Origin: Didymodactylos carnosus
Taxonomy: Eukaryota; Rotifera; Eurotatoria; Philodinida; Philodinidae
Direction: 5' to 3'
Assembly: GCA_905250885.1 (NCBI GenBank)
Contig: CAJNOQ010001396.1
Coordinates: 1 to 32,143, forward strand
Length of the DNA: 32,143 nt
Shown: positions 10,488 through 23,398 of the stretch, piece after piece
How the letters are laid out: each line of letters starts with the position of its first letter
Numbering within the stretch: position 1 is the stretch's first letter
Notes under the pieces: generated by a model
What the model was told of the DNA's origin: nothing
The model's database searches: none
What the model saw: only the letters and a program-made list of their open reading frames with translations
Translations under genes and position numbers: made by a program

Positions 10488-13400
10488 TCAAGAACTCTGA
10501 TATAATTCATTATTTTTATCCACATGTCCATATTTAGCTAAATGAAGAGCTTTTAGACGATTTCGGGCTTCGTCTAATTCACGTTCTTTTGTCAATATAA
10601 TTTCTTTTGCTTTTATTTCTTGAGCAATACCAGGTACGAATCTCATAGATACTTCTAAATATTTTTCTTCTTCTTGCATTTCAACAGCTTGTTGAGATGA
10701 ACGAACAAGAGCATCGGTTGCGCGTTTAACAGCATTACCTATAAACAAAAACAACAAGGTCGACAATGATTTAGTTGATGGATTGATATTAGATACTGAC
10801 CAGCATTTTGTAATCGTGTCATTGATTGACTCATGAAATCAGCTTTTACTTTACAAGCCACAAGAAGTGCAGCTGTATTTGATGAGACTTGTTTTGCAGC
10901 CGATATGAGTTTTTCTTCTGTACCGTGACCTTGCACTAGACCATTTGCCGCATCGCAAAGACTATGACATGCAACAGCCACATAACGAGCCTGAAACAAA
11001 TATTTTGTCTTTCTATTTTTGCTATACATTTGTTACAAAAAACTTACAGCGGATATTAATCCTTGTGACCATTGTCCATCTTCCTCTTGATTGCTTCTTC
11101 TTCTACCAGTTGCATGTGATAACTAGAAGATGAAATGTCTCTTAAGGCATGTATTTCTATGTCTGTATGAAGAGACCAATTTTTGTTAGTAAAATGTTCT
11201 AACAACAGATTACAATATATGCTTCACTTGACGTATTGCTAAATGGTGAATTACGAGATAGAATCGATATGTTAATCTAAGAGTATACTATAGAAGAAAT
11301 TATAAACTTGTCACCAGAGAAATGAACATGATCTTATGAAACTGACACGGTAGACATCTCTGCAGAATTAAAACATCAAACTTGCCAAAACAACATCTTT
11401 AGAGCTAGAAAAATGTATGCAGTTATACGTAATATTACGCAAGATAGCCTGAGTTACAAACAATGAATCGTGTTTTGTTCAATTTTGTCATGAGACTGAT
11501 ACCTAGTCTATAGTATAATGCGTATTCCCAACTTCTCGCTATGAGAAAATGATCATGCAAAAAATAAAGTTACAACAATGATGACGATGACAAATAAAGA
11601 ATCAGTAACTGTTAAAGAAAGAACACCACATAAAGCTTTTGTGTATGTATGTTTTATACCTGTGGGGATGTAGTGAAACAAACGTTTTTAGGTAAAAACG
11701 GGTTCATGCGTTTCTAGATGTGAGAACAGAAAATTGACAGAAAGAGAGAAAAAAATCATCATATATTTTCAAAGTAATAAAATAAATCATCTGCGGCACT
11801 TACTTTTCCTTGTGAAACCAATTCTTTTTGGGCAGCTGTGGCTCCTTTAATCAAGGCGCCGGCTGCATTCATTATAGATTTAGCCGCTTCAAGTATTTGT
11901 TCATCAAAATTCAAATTCTCATTAATTTCCTGAAAAAGAAATCGAATAATTACAGCATGTAGCAACCATTTGAATAGATGTAAGAGAAAACATCATGCAT
12001 CGACGAGTTCGCATAACGTGCAGCGAATATTACAAACTTAGAAATAAACTAAAAAACAAATGATTATCCAATATAACTGATGTTAATAATTTACTGGCCC
12101 GCGTGATCATGGTTGCCACAAATTCTTGTGTGATTATGTTTTAAATGGTATATGAAGAACATTCATAACAGCCAAACTTCCATAAGTCAGTTACTTATAA
12201 ACAAACAGTATACTTGTCTAATTTTGTTTATATCTCAAACAAGCTGTAATATCCATTCCATATTAGACGAACAAAATTTAAAACAAACAACTAGCATCGT
12301 GTATAGAATGAAGTTATCTGTGCTTGTGTGAAGGAAAGCCGTGCAGATATGAAAAATACTCGGTCGATTCATGCTCGGACAACCAAATATCAAACATATC
12401 ATAACGACAAACCCTATCATGAATCTTTCTACAAATCATGCTAAAACAAAATTCAAAAAAACTTTTTTTCTCCATTGGTAATACCTTTATTTTCTGTCGT
12501 GGTTTCAAATAAGACAATTTTTTTGCTGCTGCTTCGATACTTTGAGCAGCTAATAATAATTCACTTTCAGCAATATATGTTGGATCATCCGGATCTATCC
12601 AATCAGAACCTTCAAATAGAAAAAAAAATTACAGTATCAACTTCTATTCTATTTCTTAAATTACTCGTTATGCTACTTAATAACTCTTAATTTTTTTCTG
12701 TTTACCTTTAAGTTGTTCGGCACAATGTACAAGATCTTGAGTAGATTGTGTAATTGATCTCAGATATATTAGTAACTTTTGTTTAGTTTCATTTGATGGT
12801 TTTTGTAGCAAAATATGAATAGTTTCTAATAATTCTTTATAATATTTTGCACAATTTTTTCCACTATCTAATGTACGCTGTCTCAAATCTTGTTGAGCGG
12901 TTGTATATGCACTACATTTACAAACAAATAACAGATCAGATATTGATTTTCGACCTAAATTCGCCGCAGCAATTATTTCATCTTGACGACATGATTGACC
13001 AGCACTAATCGCTTTACTAGTTGCAACGGTAAGCTGAAATAAAAACAACTTGTTTTAGTAGGGATGAAACATTTGCTTCGATCAAAAACTTTCGGTGGCG
13101 GCATTAGTTCGTAAAGAGGACTATTTATTTTTCTCGAAATATAATTCATAATACAAATTGCTTCGGTTTTCTCCATCTACTATTTTCCTACATCATCTTT
13201 GTATATATAACACTAAATAGCAGATATTTTGTTTTATTAACCAAAAATAAAACATATCTAGATTACAACAGTATTCTTATTATTTTCAAAGGTGTAATTC
13301 TCGAAAAACATTTTTTACACGATAAGGACGTGGGGATAGTTGGAGTGTTAGCTTTGAGACGATATTACTCATGTCTAGTAGACATAACACGTTATATGAA

Positions 13401-16400
13401 ACAATAAAAAATTGTACCTGTTTTGCAACACGAATAAGTTCTTCAGGTGGCGTACGTAAACTCGGCGATTGGTCACTTGAAAATTCACGAATTTCCTACA
13501 AGGAGAATGAAATTTGAAAAAGACAAAATCGTCTAATAATTTTCTTTTACCTGAGCAATAGCTTCGATGGCAGCTTCTAATGCATTTGTACCTCTTGATG
13601 CTTCGTCTTCAACTGATTTCACCGTTTTCAATAGCGATGTTACATTTGTGACCATAATTTTAGCTGATTCTTTTAATTTTTGCATTTCAGGATCGTTGAT
13701 ATCTTTTCCACTCGCCGATTTTGTGACGCTTATTAGATTATTTAAAGCTTGTGCAACATCCTTAACACTGTTGATAAGAAGTACTTGTGCTTCGCCATCT
13801 TCAGCACCTAACGAAGCAGCACCAAGTTTTACAACTTCGGCCAACTAAACACATTAGAAACAGAGTTATGTGTGATTCGAAGTAGATCATATATTGTCGT
13901 ACCTTCGTAATCGTTCGAACAGCAGCTTGTGCAGCCGAAGCTAATTGCTCTTGTGAACTCGCAGCTCCAGCCACCAATGTTTTGGTATCTTCGACTAGAG
14001 CTTTTGCTGTTTTAAGAATAGCTTCACGATGGTCAGCAAATGTTTCCCCATCACATTCAGAATTTAATGTACCAGCCGTTGCAAATAGAATTGTCGTATC
14101 CTAAACAAAACAATTTAGTATCCATAAACAAAATAACATGTCGAATATCAATGTGAACTTACCAAATCAGCTATGATACCACTCACAGTACTAGCAGCAT
14201 TGATACAAGCCTGGGTGCCGCGTGCCGAAGCTTGAAGTGCAGCCAAAACATAAGAAATCTTAAATAAGAAACAATTTGGTTTTATTTTATATTCAGTTTA
14301 TACTTTATCGTCACTTTAATACAATATTGTTACTCACTTTTTCAATAACTTTTTGACACAAATCTTGTATTTCATGTTTTAGTGTTTGATCATGTGGATT
14401 TTGTTGCAATTGTCCTATTTTTTGTATTAATTCGATGCATGTCTCTCCCAATTCGATAACAACACGTTTAATTCTGCTTGCTAATTCTGTAGTTGATGCT
14501 GTTCCAATAGCACCGTATGTTGCTCGTATTAATTCATTATATTTTCTTGTCAATTGAGTAGCCAAATGTTTAATATCCTCATTGGATGATGATTTTGTCA
14601 ATATGTCTTGTGTTGTACGTGCCATTTGTCGAACAATTTCAACCATGCACGTTTGATAATCCTGGAAGAGACCATCAGTGATAACGTTCGAATCAACAGT
14701 CTGAATTGATTTTCGAATATTTTCACAAAGACCACTCATAATACCGATTGATGATGAATTTTCTTCAATTGTATGAACTAATTCTCTCAATATTGATATC
14801 ATTTGCGACGAATTTTCATCAACAACTTTATGCCATTGAATACTTTTCACATTACCACCTGATTCTTTAGCAGATAGCAGTAATTGTAAACCAATTTCCA
14901 CAACAGATTTTAATTGTTCTAAAATTGTTGTCTGTTGTCGACTATTTGTTATACGTGATACATAATCAATTGTATTGCGAACTAATGGTTCAACATACGT
15001 AGTTAATTGTGTGACACATGAACCTAAACGTTCTGGTTCACGTTTTGCTGAACGACGAATATCTTCGATATATTCTGACATAAAATGAGAACTTGACGAA
15101 ATTTGCTCTTGATGAAACTAAACAAAAGAATAGTGATCATATCAGATAATGGTTAATGTATACTTTTATATATAGTTTAGCCTACTTGAAGAGATTTATC
15201 CGTTTTGGGCAATGACCCAATATTCATGATAGCTTTGTCAACGTTGTGAAATAAAATTCGAAGTTCTTCAATAGCTCTTTCACATTCACGTGAGCCAGGC
15301 GTCATTTCTCTACAGTAAATAATAGATTTTTGTTTTGTTTAGTGACTATAAATAAACAGATAGTTCAACATACTTGACCGATGTAGCTAGACGTTTAATG
15401 GATTCTGAAACAGTTTTTGTATGCGTCGCCAATTGTTGCCATTGACTTGGCTCTTTTGAATTCAGAATTAACGTTTTCGAACATTCGACTATTTTACACG
15501 CACCATCAACAACATTACGAGCTGCTGATAAAATGGGTTCTTGTAATTGACGACCCTAAACATGAGCACACGTGAATAAATTGTATTTTTTTTATTTTAC
15601 TTGATTCATGCTGAACTTACTGCGATACTAATAGATGCTGGTATAGACGAAAATTCTTTTGACATGGCATATGTATAAAGTTCATCAATTGATTGAAGTA
15701 ATGGTCGACTTTTTTCGATGCATTCTCGATGATGTTCGTGTGCATAAGAACTATCCAGGATCTAGATAAAAAAACAATAAAGTTTTAACTTAGTTTTGGA
15801 TTCAAAGAAATGCCGTGAAATTTACCTTTATTGATCGAACGAGATTAGCAGTGGCATTTGCTACATCCTTTGCTGATTGTACAAAACTTCTACGAGCTAG
15901 TGCATTCGTTGTTCGAGATGAAGCATCACGGGCTGCATTACATAGTGCTGATGTATTTCTTGCGATAGTTGTTGCACAACTCAAAATCTAGTGTAAATAA
16001 TAATTTTTTTTCTTGAAGAGATTCGGTAAAATTCATAATGGATCTGTACCTCATTTTTGTCGATAGTTGAACTTGACAAATCATTACATGCTTGACGTAT
16101 TGCATTAACAGAATGGTGAAATAACTGTTGATCAACAATGCCAGATTTGCCTTTCGTTGATGATGAATCCGATACACCAATCAAATAAGCTGCTTGACCA
16201 GATGCTTCGCTTAAACCACAAACAGCTGTTGAAGCATCACGAACAGCTCGTGAAAACAATGGATGATTTGTGTTTTTCACTGCACTGGCTACATTTGTCA
16301 TCGCAGAGCCTAAGTTCTAAAATAATAAAAAAATTAGTTGATGTCTACATAATTGACTTTCAAAGATTTATGAAAATAGAGTTATAAAAAAAATAATTTA

Positions 16401-19400
16401 AAATTAAACTTTTATTAAATGAGACAAAACAAACCTTTGAATAATCAACAACGTGATCTAATGCTTCGAAATACGTATAGTCTGTCACGGGTTCAATGGG
16501 ATGCTGTAAAATTGTTTTTGATGTTTGCATTTCTCTAATCGCATTATCACACTCTAATCGTCCTACTGATGATTGTTTTGTAGTTGTATCAGTAGCTAAA
16601 CAACTGGTGATAACATCATTGATACTTTCCGTTACAGCTCTAAAAATACATGAACATGAACATAAAAATTCAAATGAAAAATGTTAATAATTACTTTGCA
16701 GCTAATGTCAACGGATTCCTAGTGGACGTTGCAGTTGTTGTTATATCAATTGATGCTGATTTAGCTCGTTCAAGCAATTCACTCGATGATGTATGTACTT
16801 GTTTTAAGGATGAGATCACTTTAGAACGTTTCTCATCTTCCTAAAACCAGAATATAACTTTATTCGTTATTTAATCATATCTAAAACAAAACGAGACCTG
16901 ACAACCAGCTAAATCAATTCCATTGTCTATAAATTCACCAAATGCATGACTAAAGCGTTGCGTTGTTGTTTGCAATGCGGTTGTTCCACTGCGTGCACCT
17001 TAATGAGAGAAAAAAGAGACATTTCGAGTACAGTAGATTCTTATCAAAGTCATTTACAGTGATAACTTACTGACAACTAATTCTGTAGTTGCATTATTTA
17101 AATCAGCTGCTGCATGATTGATATGTGTTTGTACGTCATCAAATGTTCTAGACGGTTTTCGACTGTAAGGACCGGCCAAAGTATAAACATATTCGGATAT
17201 TTGTTTCAGAGCATCATCAATATATCGTTGACTTGGCATATTTGTCAAACATGCATTTAATGCTGATTGAACTTCTTTTGCAATCTAAGATGTAAATAGG
17301 TTGTAAATTTAGTTGAATATTGAATATTTGAGAATCATCACTCATGTAATAAATATGTCACTTTTGAGAATTTAATTATGAAAAGATTTTCATTAAATAC
17401 CTCGGCTAATCTTGTTTGTATCTCTCTGTCTTGTGGTAAATGTACAGCTTTTTTAGCCTCTTTAACTAATTTTGTTGATTTTTCTAATAGTTCACGAGAC
17501 GAATTGATAATTGTTTCTTGTATACGGTAATCGGATGAACTCGCCGCTATGCCACGAATTGAATTTGTTAATTTTTTTAACGTATTTAGCGTGTCTCGTG
17601 CACATATTCCCGTGCAATTCTCATCACCCTTAAAAGAGACAAAATATTAGTGTTAAGATTAATTTGATTCGAAAATATGATCTTTACTTGTGTAACAGCA
17701 TTCAATAACTGAGATACAGCTGAACCTAAAAAAGCAACAATTTATAATAGCAATGTATAAATTTACACATAAAAAGGAAAATGCATTCGATCATTGTAGT
17801 AATTAATAAATGGATTTATAATGCTATTGTTTCTTAACAGTAAATACTCTGTTGTACTCACCCACTTGTTTACACACTGAATACAATTCAGCAGATGATG
17901 TGTCAATCTATAAAGAAAAATAATTTCTATTAATAAAATCTTGATGTTCTTTTCGGTAATTGTATTCACCGTTTCTTCAAGCTTTGGTCGTAATTTTCCA
18001 TCTTTTGCTTGTTTCTGGAGCTCTATTAGTTCTTTATCTAGTAAATCAATCGATTCAATTATAGTTTCAACATCTAATACTGCACCACACAATTCCTGAG
18101 CCTAAAAATTAAATCATTTTTATACAAAGATGATTTTAATACAATATTTTATCTTACTCGAGTTAGACACGAACGAAGATCTATGTTTGCTTGAGTCAAT
18201 TGTTTCAAGCTGTTATTTAAATGTAATGCCTGCGATTGATCTTGAATTGTTGGCACAGCTGCTTTTGCCAAATTTGTTAGACGTGTCGCTGGTCCAATAA
18301 AATCATCACACGAATTTATCAAATTAATTTGTGAACTAAAGGCATCCGGTTTTACAATTATACCACGAATTCCTTTAAAAAAAATTAAGAGTATTACTTT
18401 TTTTCCCTCAAATATGATGAATGAATCGATTATATACCTTGAACAAGTTTTGGAATCAAATCCGCAACTTGTTTACATTGTTCGGCTAATTGTTGATGCG
18501 ATTGTGCATTTTTATTTGATTGTGCTGAGCCTTGTGTGGCTGCTATGCATTGTGTCGCTGATGATGCACAATTTTTTGCACACTGTTCAACGCGTTTAAG
18601 AACTTTACGTTTTACATTATTACTAGAAGCCACATTTGTTGCCGATCTAGAAAAAATGTGTGTTTTAATACTTTTCTATCTAATATTTAATTCTATACTT
18701 GCCTTAGTTCTTCTGCTGCCTTTTTCAAATGATATTGTAATTGTGTGTCATTTGGTTTAGTTGCACAACCTTTAGCCGCTTCAACCATTTTAGCCGTGGC
18801 GTCTGCTAACATTTTAGCGGCTGATAATAATTTTTTTTGTTGATTTGTATCATCAATAGTTGATTCGGCTTGTTGTCTTAATGATGAAACTAATTGAGCT
18901 GTTGCTTGTGCTAACACTTTAGCTTGTTTAACCATTTCAGATGCATCACCCACACATGAAAATAAACGATCGGATGCTGTTAAAATTTTATCAATTGATT
19001 CGTCATGTTGCGTTGTAGCAACGTTTGAAGTAGTAGAAGCTATGTTTGGTGTTGCTGATGTAAAATGACCGACATCTGTTGATAAAGCAGCACTTTCTGT
19101 AGCTTGTTTAATATGTAGCAATAAATCATTCACTGTTTTTGTTACAGATTTTGCTGCATCATCTAATTCTAATAACATTTGCTCACTTGCTGTACCCTGA
19201 TTACATGAGTTTAATACAGCTTCAATTGAACGTGTGACGTATCTTGTCGATTCTATCAATTGTTCTTGACATAACGGACTTGATATAGTTGCAGAAACAA
19301 CCTACTCGAGCGAAAAATATAAAGTTAAATAAGATGAAGTTTTCACGTTTGTATAATATAATAAAATTACCTTAGTACATGCTACCAGTTGAGATGTGGC

Positions 19401-22400
19401 CAATGCACATTGTGTTGCTGTTGATATGATGTCATTAACATATTGTTGTTCATTAACATTACTCGCTATATCTTTCGCTTTATAAACATACAGTGCCGTT
19501 GCATTTGCAACAGATTTTGCTAACGATAACAATCTCTCTTGATAAGTACTGTCAAGTATATCGTCGTTTGTTCCATTTGAACCAATTTTTTTAATTAAAT
19601 CTTGACTAACTTCACCTAGCCGACTTGCTGTTACAAGAAGAGACTGTCTGGCCATTGAATCTGCTGTATCCGACTCAATACATAGTAGTAAATCACTGAA
19701 TGTTGAACATAAACGTCGAGTTGCATCCATTAACGGATTTGTTTGATCATTAACTTCAGTTATTGCTGAATAAACTTTCATTTCTTTACAAAATTCATAT
19801 AAATTATTTGTTATAGTTGATATGGCAGCACCAAGTGAATGTTCATCAGAACGATGCTGATCAGATGTTAATGTTACTATTTGAGCTGTCGAAGCGTTTA
19901 TAGCACACAATTCACTGCCTAATATCTGACGACTAACATCTGAACGATTTTCACGACTCCATTGTTGTTCATCCTGTTGAAATTAAACATATATATCTAC
20001 AGTTTTACTAAATTTAAAATGAAAGAAATTAACAACTATGTACCGGATGTGGATGTAAATATTCTAGATGAAGTTCTCTTGCTAATTGTGATTGTGCCGT
20101 GTGAATAGAATTTCTTGCATTTTCAATCGTTGTGAACAAAGTCTTACGACGTGATGACGGATAATCCATGGGATGCATTGATTCTAAATAACGCTCCTAA
20201 AAATAAATAAAACCAAAAAGTTAATGTTGATAAATTAAACTATTGGTCAAGAATAACTTGTATGAGATTTACTAACGATTAAAACACAAAAATTATAATC
20301 GATAGCGAAATCTTATTCTATTGTTTAATGTTGCACATGCTAATATGTTTCAGAAAATGAATTTTCTTAAAACAATAAAATCGAATAGCACAATGCACGA
20401 TACTAACTTCTGAAATAAAATAAAAAACACTCTATAGATAAATCTGTCTCTTACATTAGCTTGTGTAAAATATTCAGCCTCTTGCTCTTGTTGATGAATA
20501 TTGTTACGTTGATTCATGTCGTAATAACTCGGCATACTCATCATGGGCTCATGGCCATAATCATTTAAATGTTGATGATGTAAACGACCACCATCTAAAT
20601 ATTAAATAATAAGTAGAATTCAATAGTGTCACAATATTATTTTATACCAGTTAACGTTCCTCTCATCAGAGGTGGGGAATAAACGTTTTCTGTGTGAATA
20701 TACCCAAATGGTGGACGATTTGGTTGAATAATTGTAGCTCTAAAACAGACAGTTTTCATTCGTTTTTACATTTTTTCTATAAAGAAATACTAGAACAATT
20801 TACTTTGCTGGTGAGACAACATCCTCAACCATTGTTGCTTCGTCTTCTCCATTATCTCGCGCAGTATATTCACGATCTTTTTTCTATTTTGTCAAAAGAT
20901 AATAAAAATAATAAAAAAAACAATTTCAGATTTACAAAAGAAAATAAAACTTACCTTTTTAAGTATAATATCAATATAGCCGGCAATTAATTGTGAAATT
21001 TGTTCACCATCATTCGTTTGAACAGAATAATAAGCAGTTGCATAATCACCAAAATCCTTAGAAAACGTAGAAAAAATGATCATCTCTCTCTCTCTCTACA
21101 TATATATATATATATGAACGTCTATTCATACCAGAGTAAACGTGTTGGGAGATGCAGTCCATCGCTTTACATGTGTTAATGGCCACACTTGATTAAACTT
21201 TAAAAAGAAACGAAGTAAAAGTTTAAATATGCTATAAAATTGACGGAAAAAAAATGAATATATCATCTTTTATCTCTTTAAACCTACTTCTTTTGTTCTT
21301 TCATCGACGCGAACAATGGAATCTTTTGTTACACCAAGCAGACGTGGTATTAATTTGTTTTTACCTGGCATTTTCTCCTAAAACACATATTATAAAGATT
21401 TCCAAAAAATTTTTTATATACAAAACTCATACTTTGACAAGAAAAAATGTGACACCATACGTTCTAAGTGATCGACATAATTGTGTGTATTTTAATTTAG
21501 CATCTGGTTCAGATAAACCACTATGTTTCTTATGTTCCTGGAAGAAAATATTTAGTTAAAATAAAAATTAATAGATTGAAAAATAATAAAAATACCAGAA
21601 ATATTCGTTTTTCAACGCCTTTTATTTTTGTATATTCTTTTGGTAGAAGATCTTTGATACTAAAATATAAAAAAAAACACATTTATTTGTTAATCAAATA
21701 GAACGAATATATTTGAAAAAAAAATAGTCATGCACCGATGAAATGCACATCAAACTCATTCCAAAGCACGGAGAATCTCAATAAACATCATAGGGCGAGA
21801 AGTACACACGTGAATCGTCTCTTATCCATACCAACTTTCTTTATAATAATGTTCATTCGATGAACAATTACAACATATACTTTCTAACTCTCTAGAATAT
21901 GTTTTTTTTTAGTTTTGTTAATGATTTGACTCCTTAAATCATTATTCAAATATCAAACTTACTCTAATATGCCTGGCTTATGTTTTGATTCATTATAATC
22001 ACCAAATTGTATTTGACATTGTAAACCAGCAAATTGAATTGCTTCTTCGAATGTTACTGGATGAGTGCCGTCAATAATACCGTTACGACACTAAAACAAC
22101 AAAAACAAAAAAAATAGATAATTTAAAAGTTCAATATTTACAATACAATAGTCAACATACTTGAACATAAAGTAAATTTAATTGTACAGGATCACCTTGA
22201 TCAATATTTTTATCTGAGAAAAAATATTTTCGTTTTAAAACAACCGTTGAATGTTCATCAATGCCTTGTTGACGAAGCGTTTTTGATTGATCAAGCCATA
22301 GAGCTAAAGAAAATAGATAAAAATAAAATTTTCATATTAAAATAGAGTTCATTTTCTTACTATCATCATCTGTATGTAATTTTTTCTTTAATTCTTCCAT

Positions 22401-23369
22401 CTTTTTATCTGTTCGTTGTAATGAACGATCCTAAAGTAAAATAAAAAAATATGATCTAATATAAATACAATCGAAAAATGAATGTCTACCTTTAATAGTG
22501 TTGATGTTTTTAGAGTATCCGTTAAATCTGTTCCAGAATCAAAAATCAATGAGTATTCATCATAATTTGCAATTCCTAAAAAACATTAAAAATTATTTGA
22601 TTTTCTATTGAATATAAATATGAATCATAGCGATAGTTAACTTACCAAATTTACTACAAATATAAACAATCAGTTTAGCAAGAATTTGACTATCATCAAT
22701 CATTATTGTTTTAACTGTGCCATCAAGTAAACGAATTTTAAGTGGACGATACTTGTTTCGATATTCGACAGTATCCTACACAACAAAAAAAAACAACGAG
22801 ACAATAACAATAAATAATATTTGTAGTTAATATTGATATACATACACCATTTTTTAGTAAATAATAATTTAATGTACGTCCATTATCTAACCAAATACTA
22901 TTCATAGGATTTGAATTATCGTTAATAAATAGACCATATTCAGATGCTAAAAGTAGAATACATTCAAATATATTAATTGTAAAGAAGATATTTTATTTTC
23001 GAAACACCTACGATCTCCACGATATAACAATGGCTCATTCATTATTCTATCTTGAATAATTCGACATATATCATACACAAGCATATTTGTTTCAAATTGC
23101 ATTGATTTTATGATATTATCACGTGATATAAGAATTTTTAAATTTATTAAATCACTACCTACGCCATTTGTGTAAGTAGTGTTTTCACGACTATTATTTC
23201 CGTTCATTACCATTATGATACTTTGTTATTAAGTTCTAATATTTGTTGATGATAATTTAAAGACAATTTGACAATAAATAGTCAATACTAACTGATTGTT
23301 GTTGATATATTGATTATTATGTTGCTGTTTTTGTTGATTTTTCACTTTCGTTTGGCCTTTTACAAACAT
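10488..23369 (-). CDS. TLN: Talin, complete, 45 coding exons
   Basis: Talin joins integrin tails to actin and recruits vinculin at adhesions. Exons in transcript order: 23293-23369, 23012-23220, 22846-22946, 22646-22775, 22490-22575, 22361-22430, 22161-22303, 21963-22090, 21596-21659, 21433-21537, 21288-21377, 21132-21197, 20955-21056, 20804-20883, 20648-20739, 20455-20594, 20044-20196, 19371-19973, 18703-19301, 18438-18646, 18158-18372, 17970-18101, 17862-17907, 17688-17725, 17401-17628, 17071-17284, 16898-16998, 16695-16840, 16435-16639, 16050-16316, 15826-15987, 15621-15761, 15374-15555, 15186-15309, 14338-15117, 14163-14258, 13903-14100, 13551-13844, 13418-13495, 12706-13033, 12485-12609, 11804-11929, 11048-11122, 10801-10990, 10488-10738. 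They sum to 7,989 nt, all phases agree: 2,662 residues (vertebrate talin about 2,540). Approximate domains: extension 1-50, F0 51-129, F1 130-232, F2 233-371, F3 372-457 (R413-W414 of the integrin site kept), linker 458-575, helical rod to 2298, R13/THATCH 2299-2585, dimerization helix to 2662. A vinculin-binding-like helix LLSAAKMLADATAKMVEAAK lies near 971-990. Homology was judged from remembered family sequence, without a search. Confidence 0.95.
11123..11803 (-). other. Largest talin intron (681 nt) within the THATCH-coding part
   Basis: It joins the exon ending in SQGK to the exon ending in GQWSQGLISA. It is about ten times the usual intron of this gene. It contains a candidate 54-nt exon at 11660-11713; if that exon is used, this becomes two introns of 537 and 90 nt. 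Confidence 0.8.
11660..11713 (-). other. Candidate 54-nt in-frame cassette exon of talin
   Basis: On the minus strand this segment has a pyrimidine-rich acceptor (TTCTGTTCTCACATCTAG) in front and a strong donor (CAG|GTATAAAA) behind. It is exactly 18 codons, has no stop in the talin frame, and both neighbouring junctions are phase 0. Including or skipping it therefore leaves the protein in frame. It would insert KRMNPFLPKNVCFTTSPQ between the SQGK and LSHATG segments, inside the actin-binding R13/THATCH domain. At this point other talins have a short variable loop. Whether it is constitutive, alternative or unused cannot be told from sequence. Confidence 0.55.
11930..12484 (-). other. 555-nt talin intron, nothing recognised inside
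   Basis: It separates the exon ending LKPRQKIK from the exon starting EINENL. No further exon is needed for the domain, and I saw no other feature. Confidence 0.7.
13034..13417 (-). other. 384-nt talin intron, nothing recognised inside
   Basis: It joins RVAKQ to LTVATSKA. The protein is continuous across the junction, so no missing exon is implied. Confidence 0.7.
18647..18702 (-). other. GC-AG intron in talin (56 nt)
   Basis: The donor on the minus strand reads CTAAG|GCAAGT, a typical GC donor with otherwise perfect consensus; the acceptor is TTTTTTCTAG. Only this junction keeps frame: AAG ends in phase 2 and the next exon supplies the A that completes arginine, giving EELR-SATNVAS. The nearby GT (CAA|GTATAG) would shift the frame. 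Confidence 0.9.
21083..21115. repeat. (TC)n(TA)n microsatellite in a talin intron
   Basis: A run of TC dinucleotides passes into a run of TA dinucleotides within the 75-nt intron 21057-21131. On the transcribed strand this places an AT run and a GA run between donor and acceptor. Confidence 0.9.
21660..21962 (-). other. 303-nt talin intron, nothing recognised inside
   Basis: It lies between the exon ending KPGIL and the exon beginning IKDLLPKEY in the F2 region. The aspartate codon is split across it. No other feature seen. Confidence 0.7.
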
Positions 23370-23374
23370 AACTT

Positions 23375-23398
23375 CTGAAATAATAGAATAAAAATAAA
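23375..23398 (-). promoter_or_regulatory. Splice acceptor just upstream of the talin start codon
   Basis: The minus strand reads TTCTATTATTTCAG ending at 23375, only five bases before the chosen ATG (23367-23369). Either a leader intron or a spliced leader could use it. If a cis intron is used, an upstream exon could carry more coding sequence, so the start is not fully certain. Confidence 0.5.

Noticed and set aside
18693..18702. GT donor (CAA|GTATAG) at the end of the large talin exon
   Set aside because: It would put the next exon out of frame; the GC donor nine bases or less upstream keeps the conserved EELR-SATN continuity.
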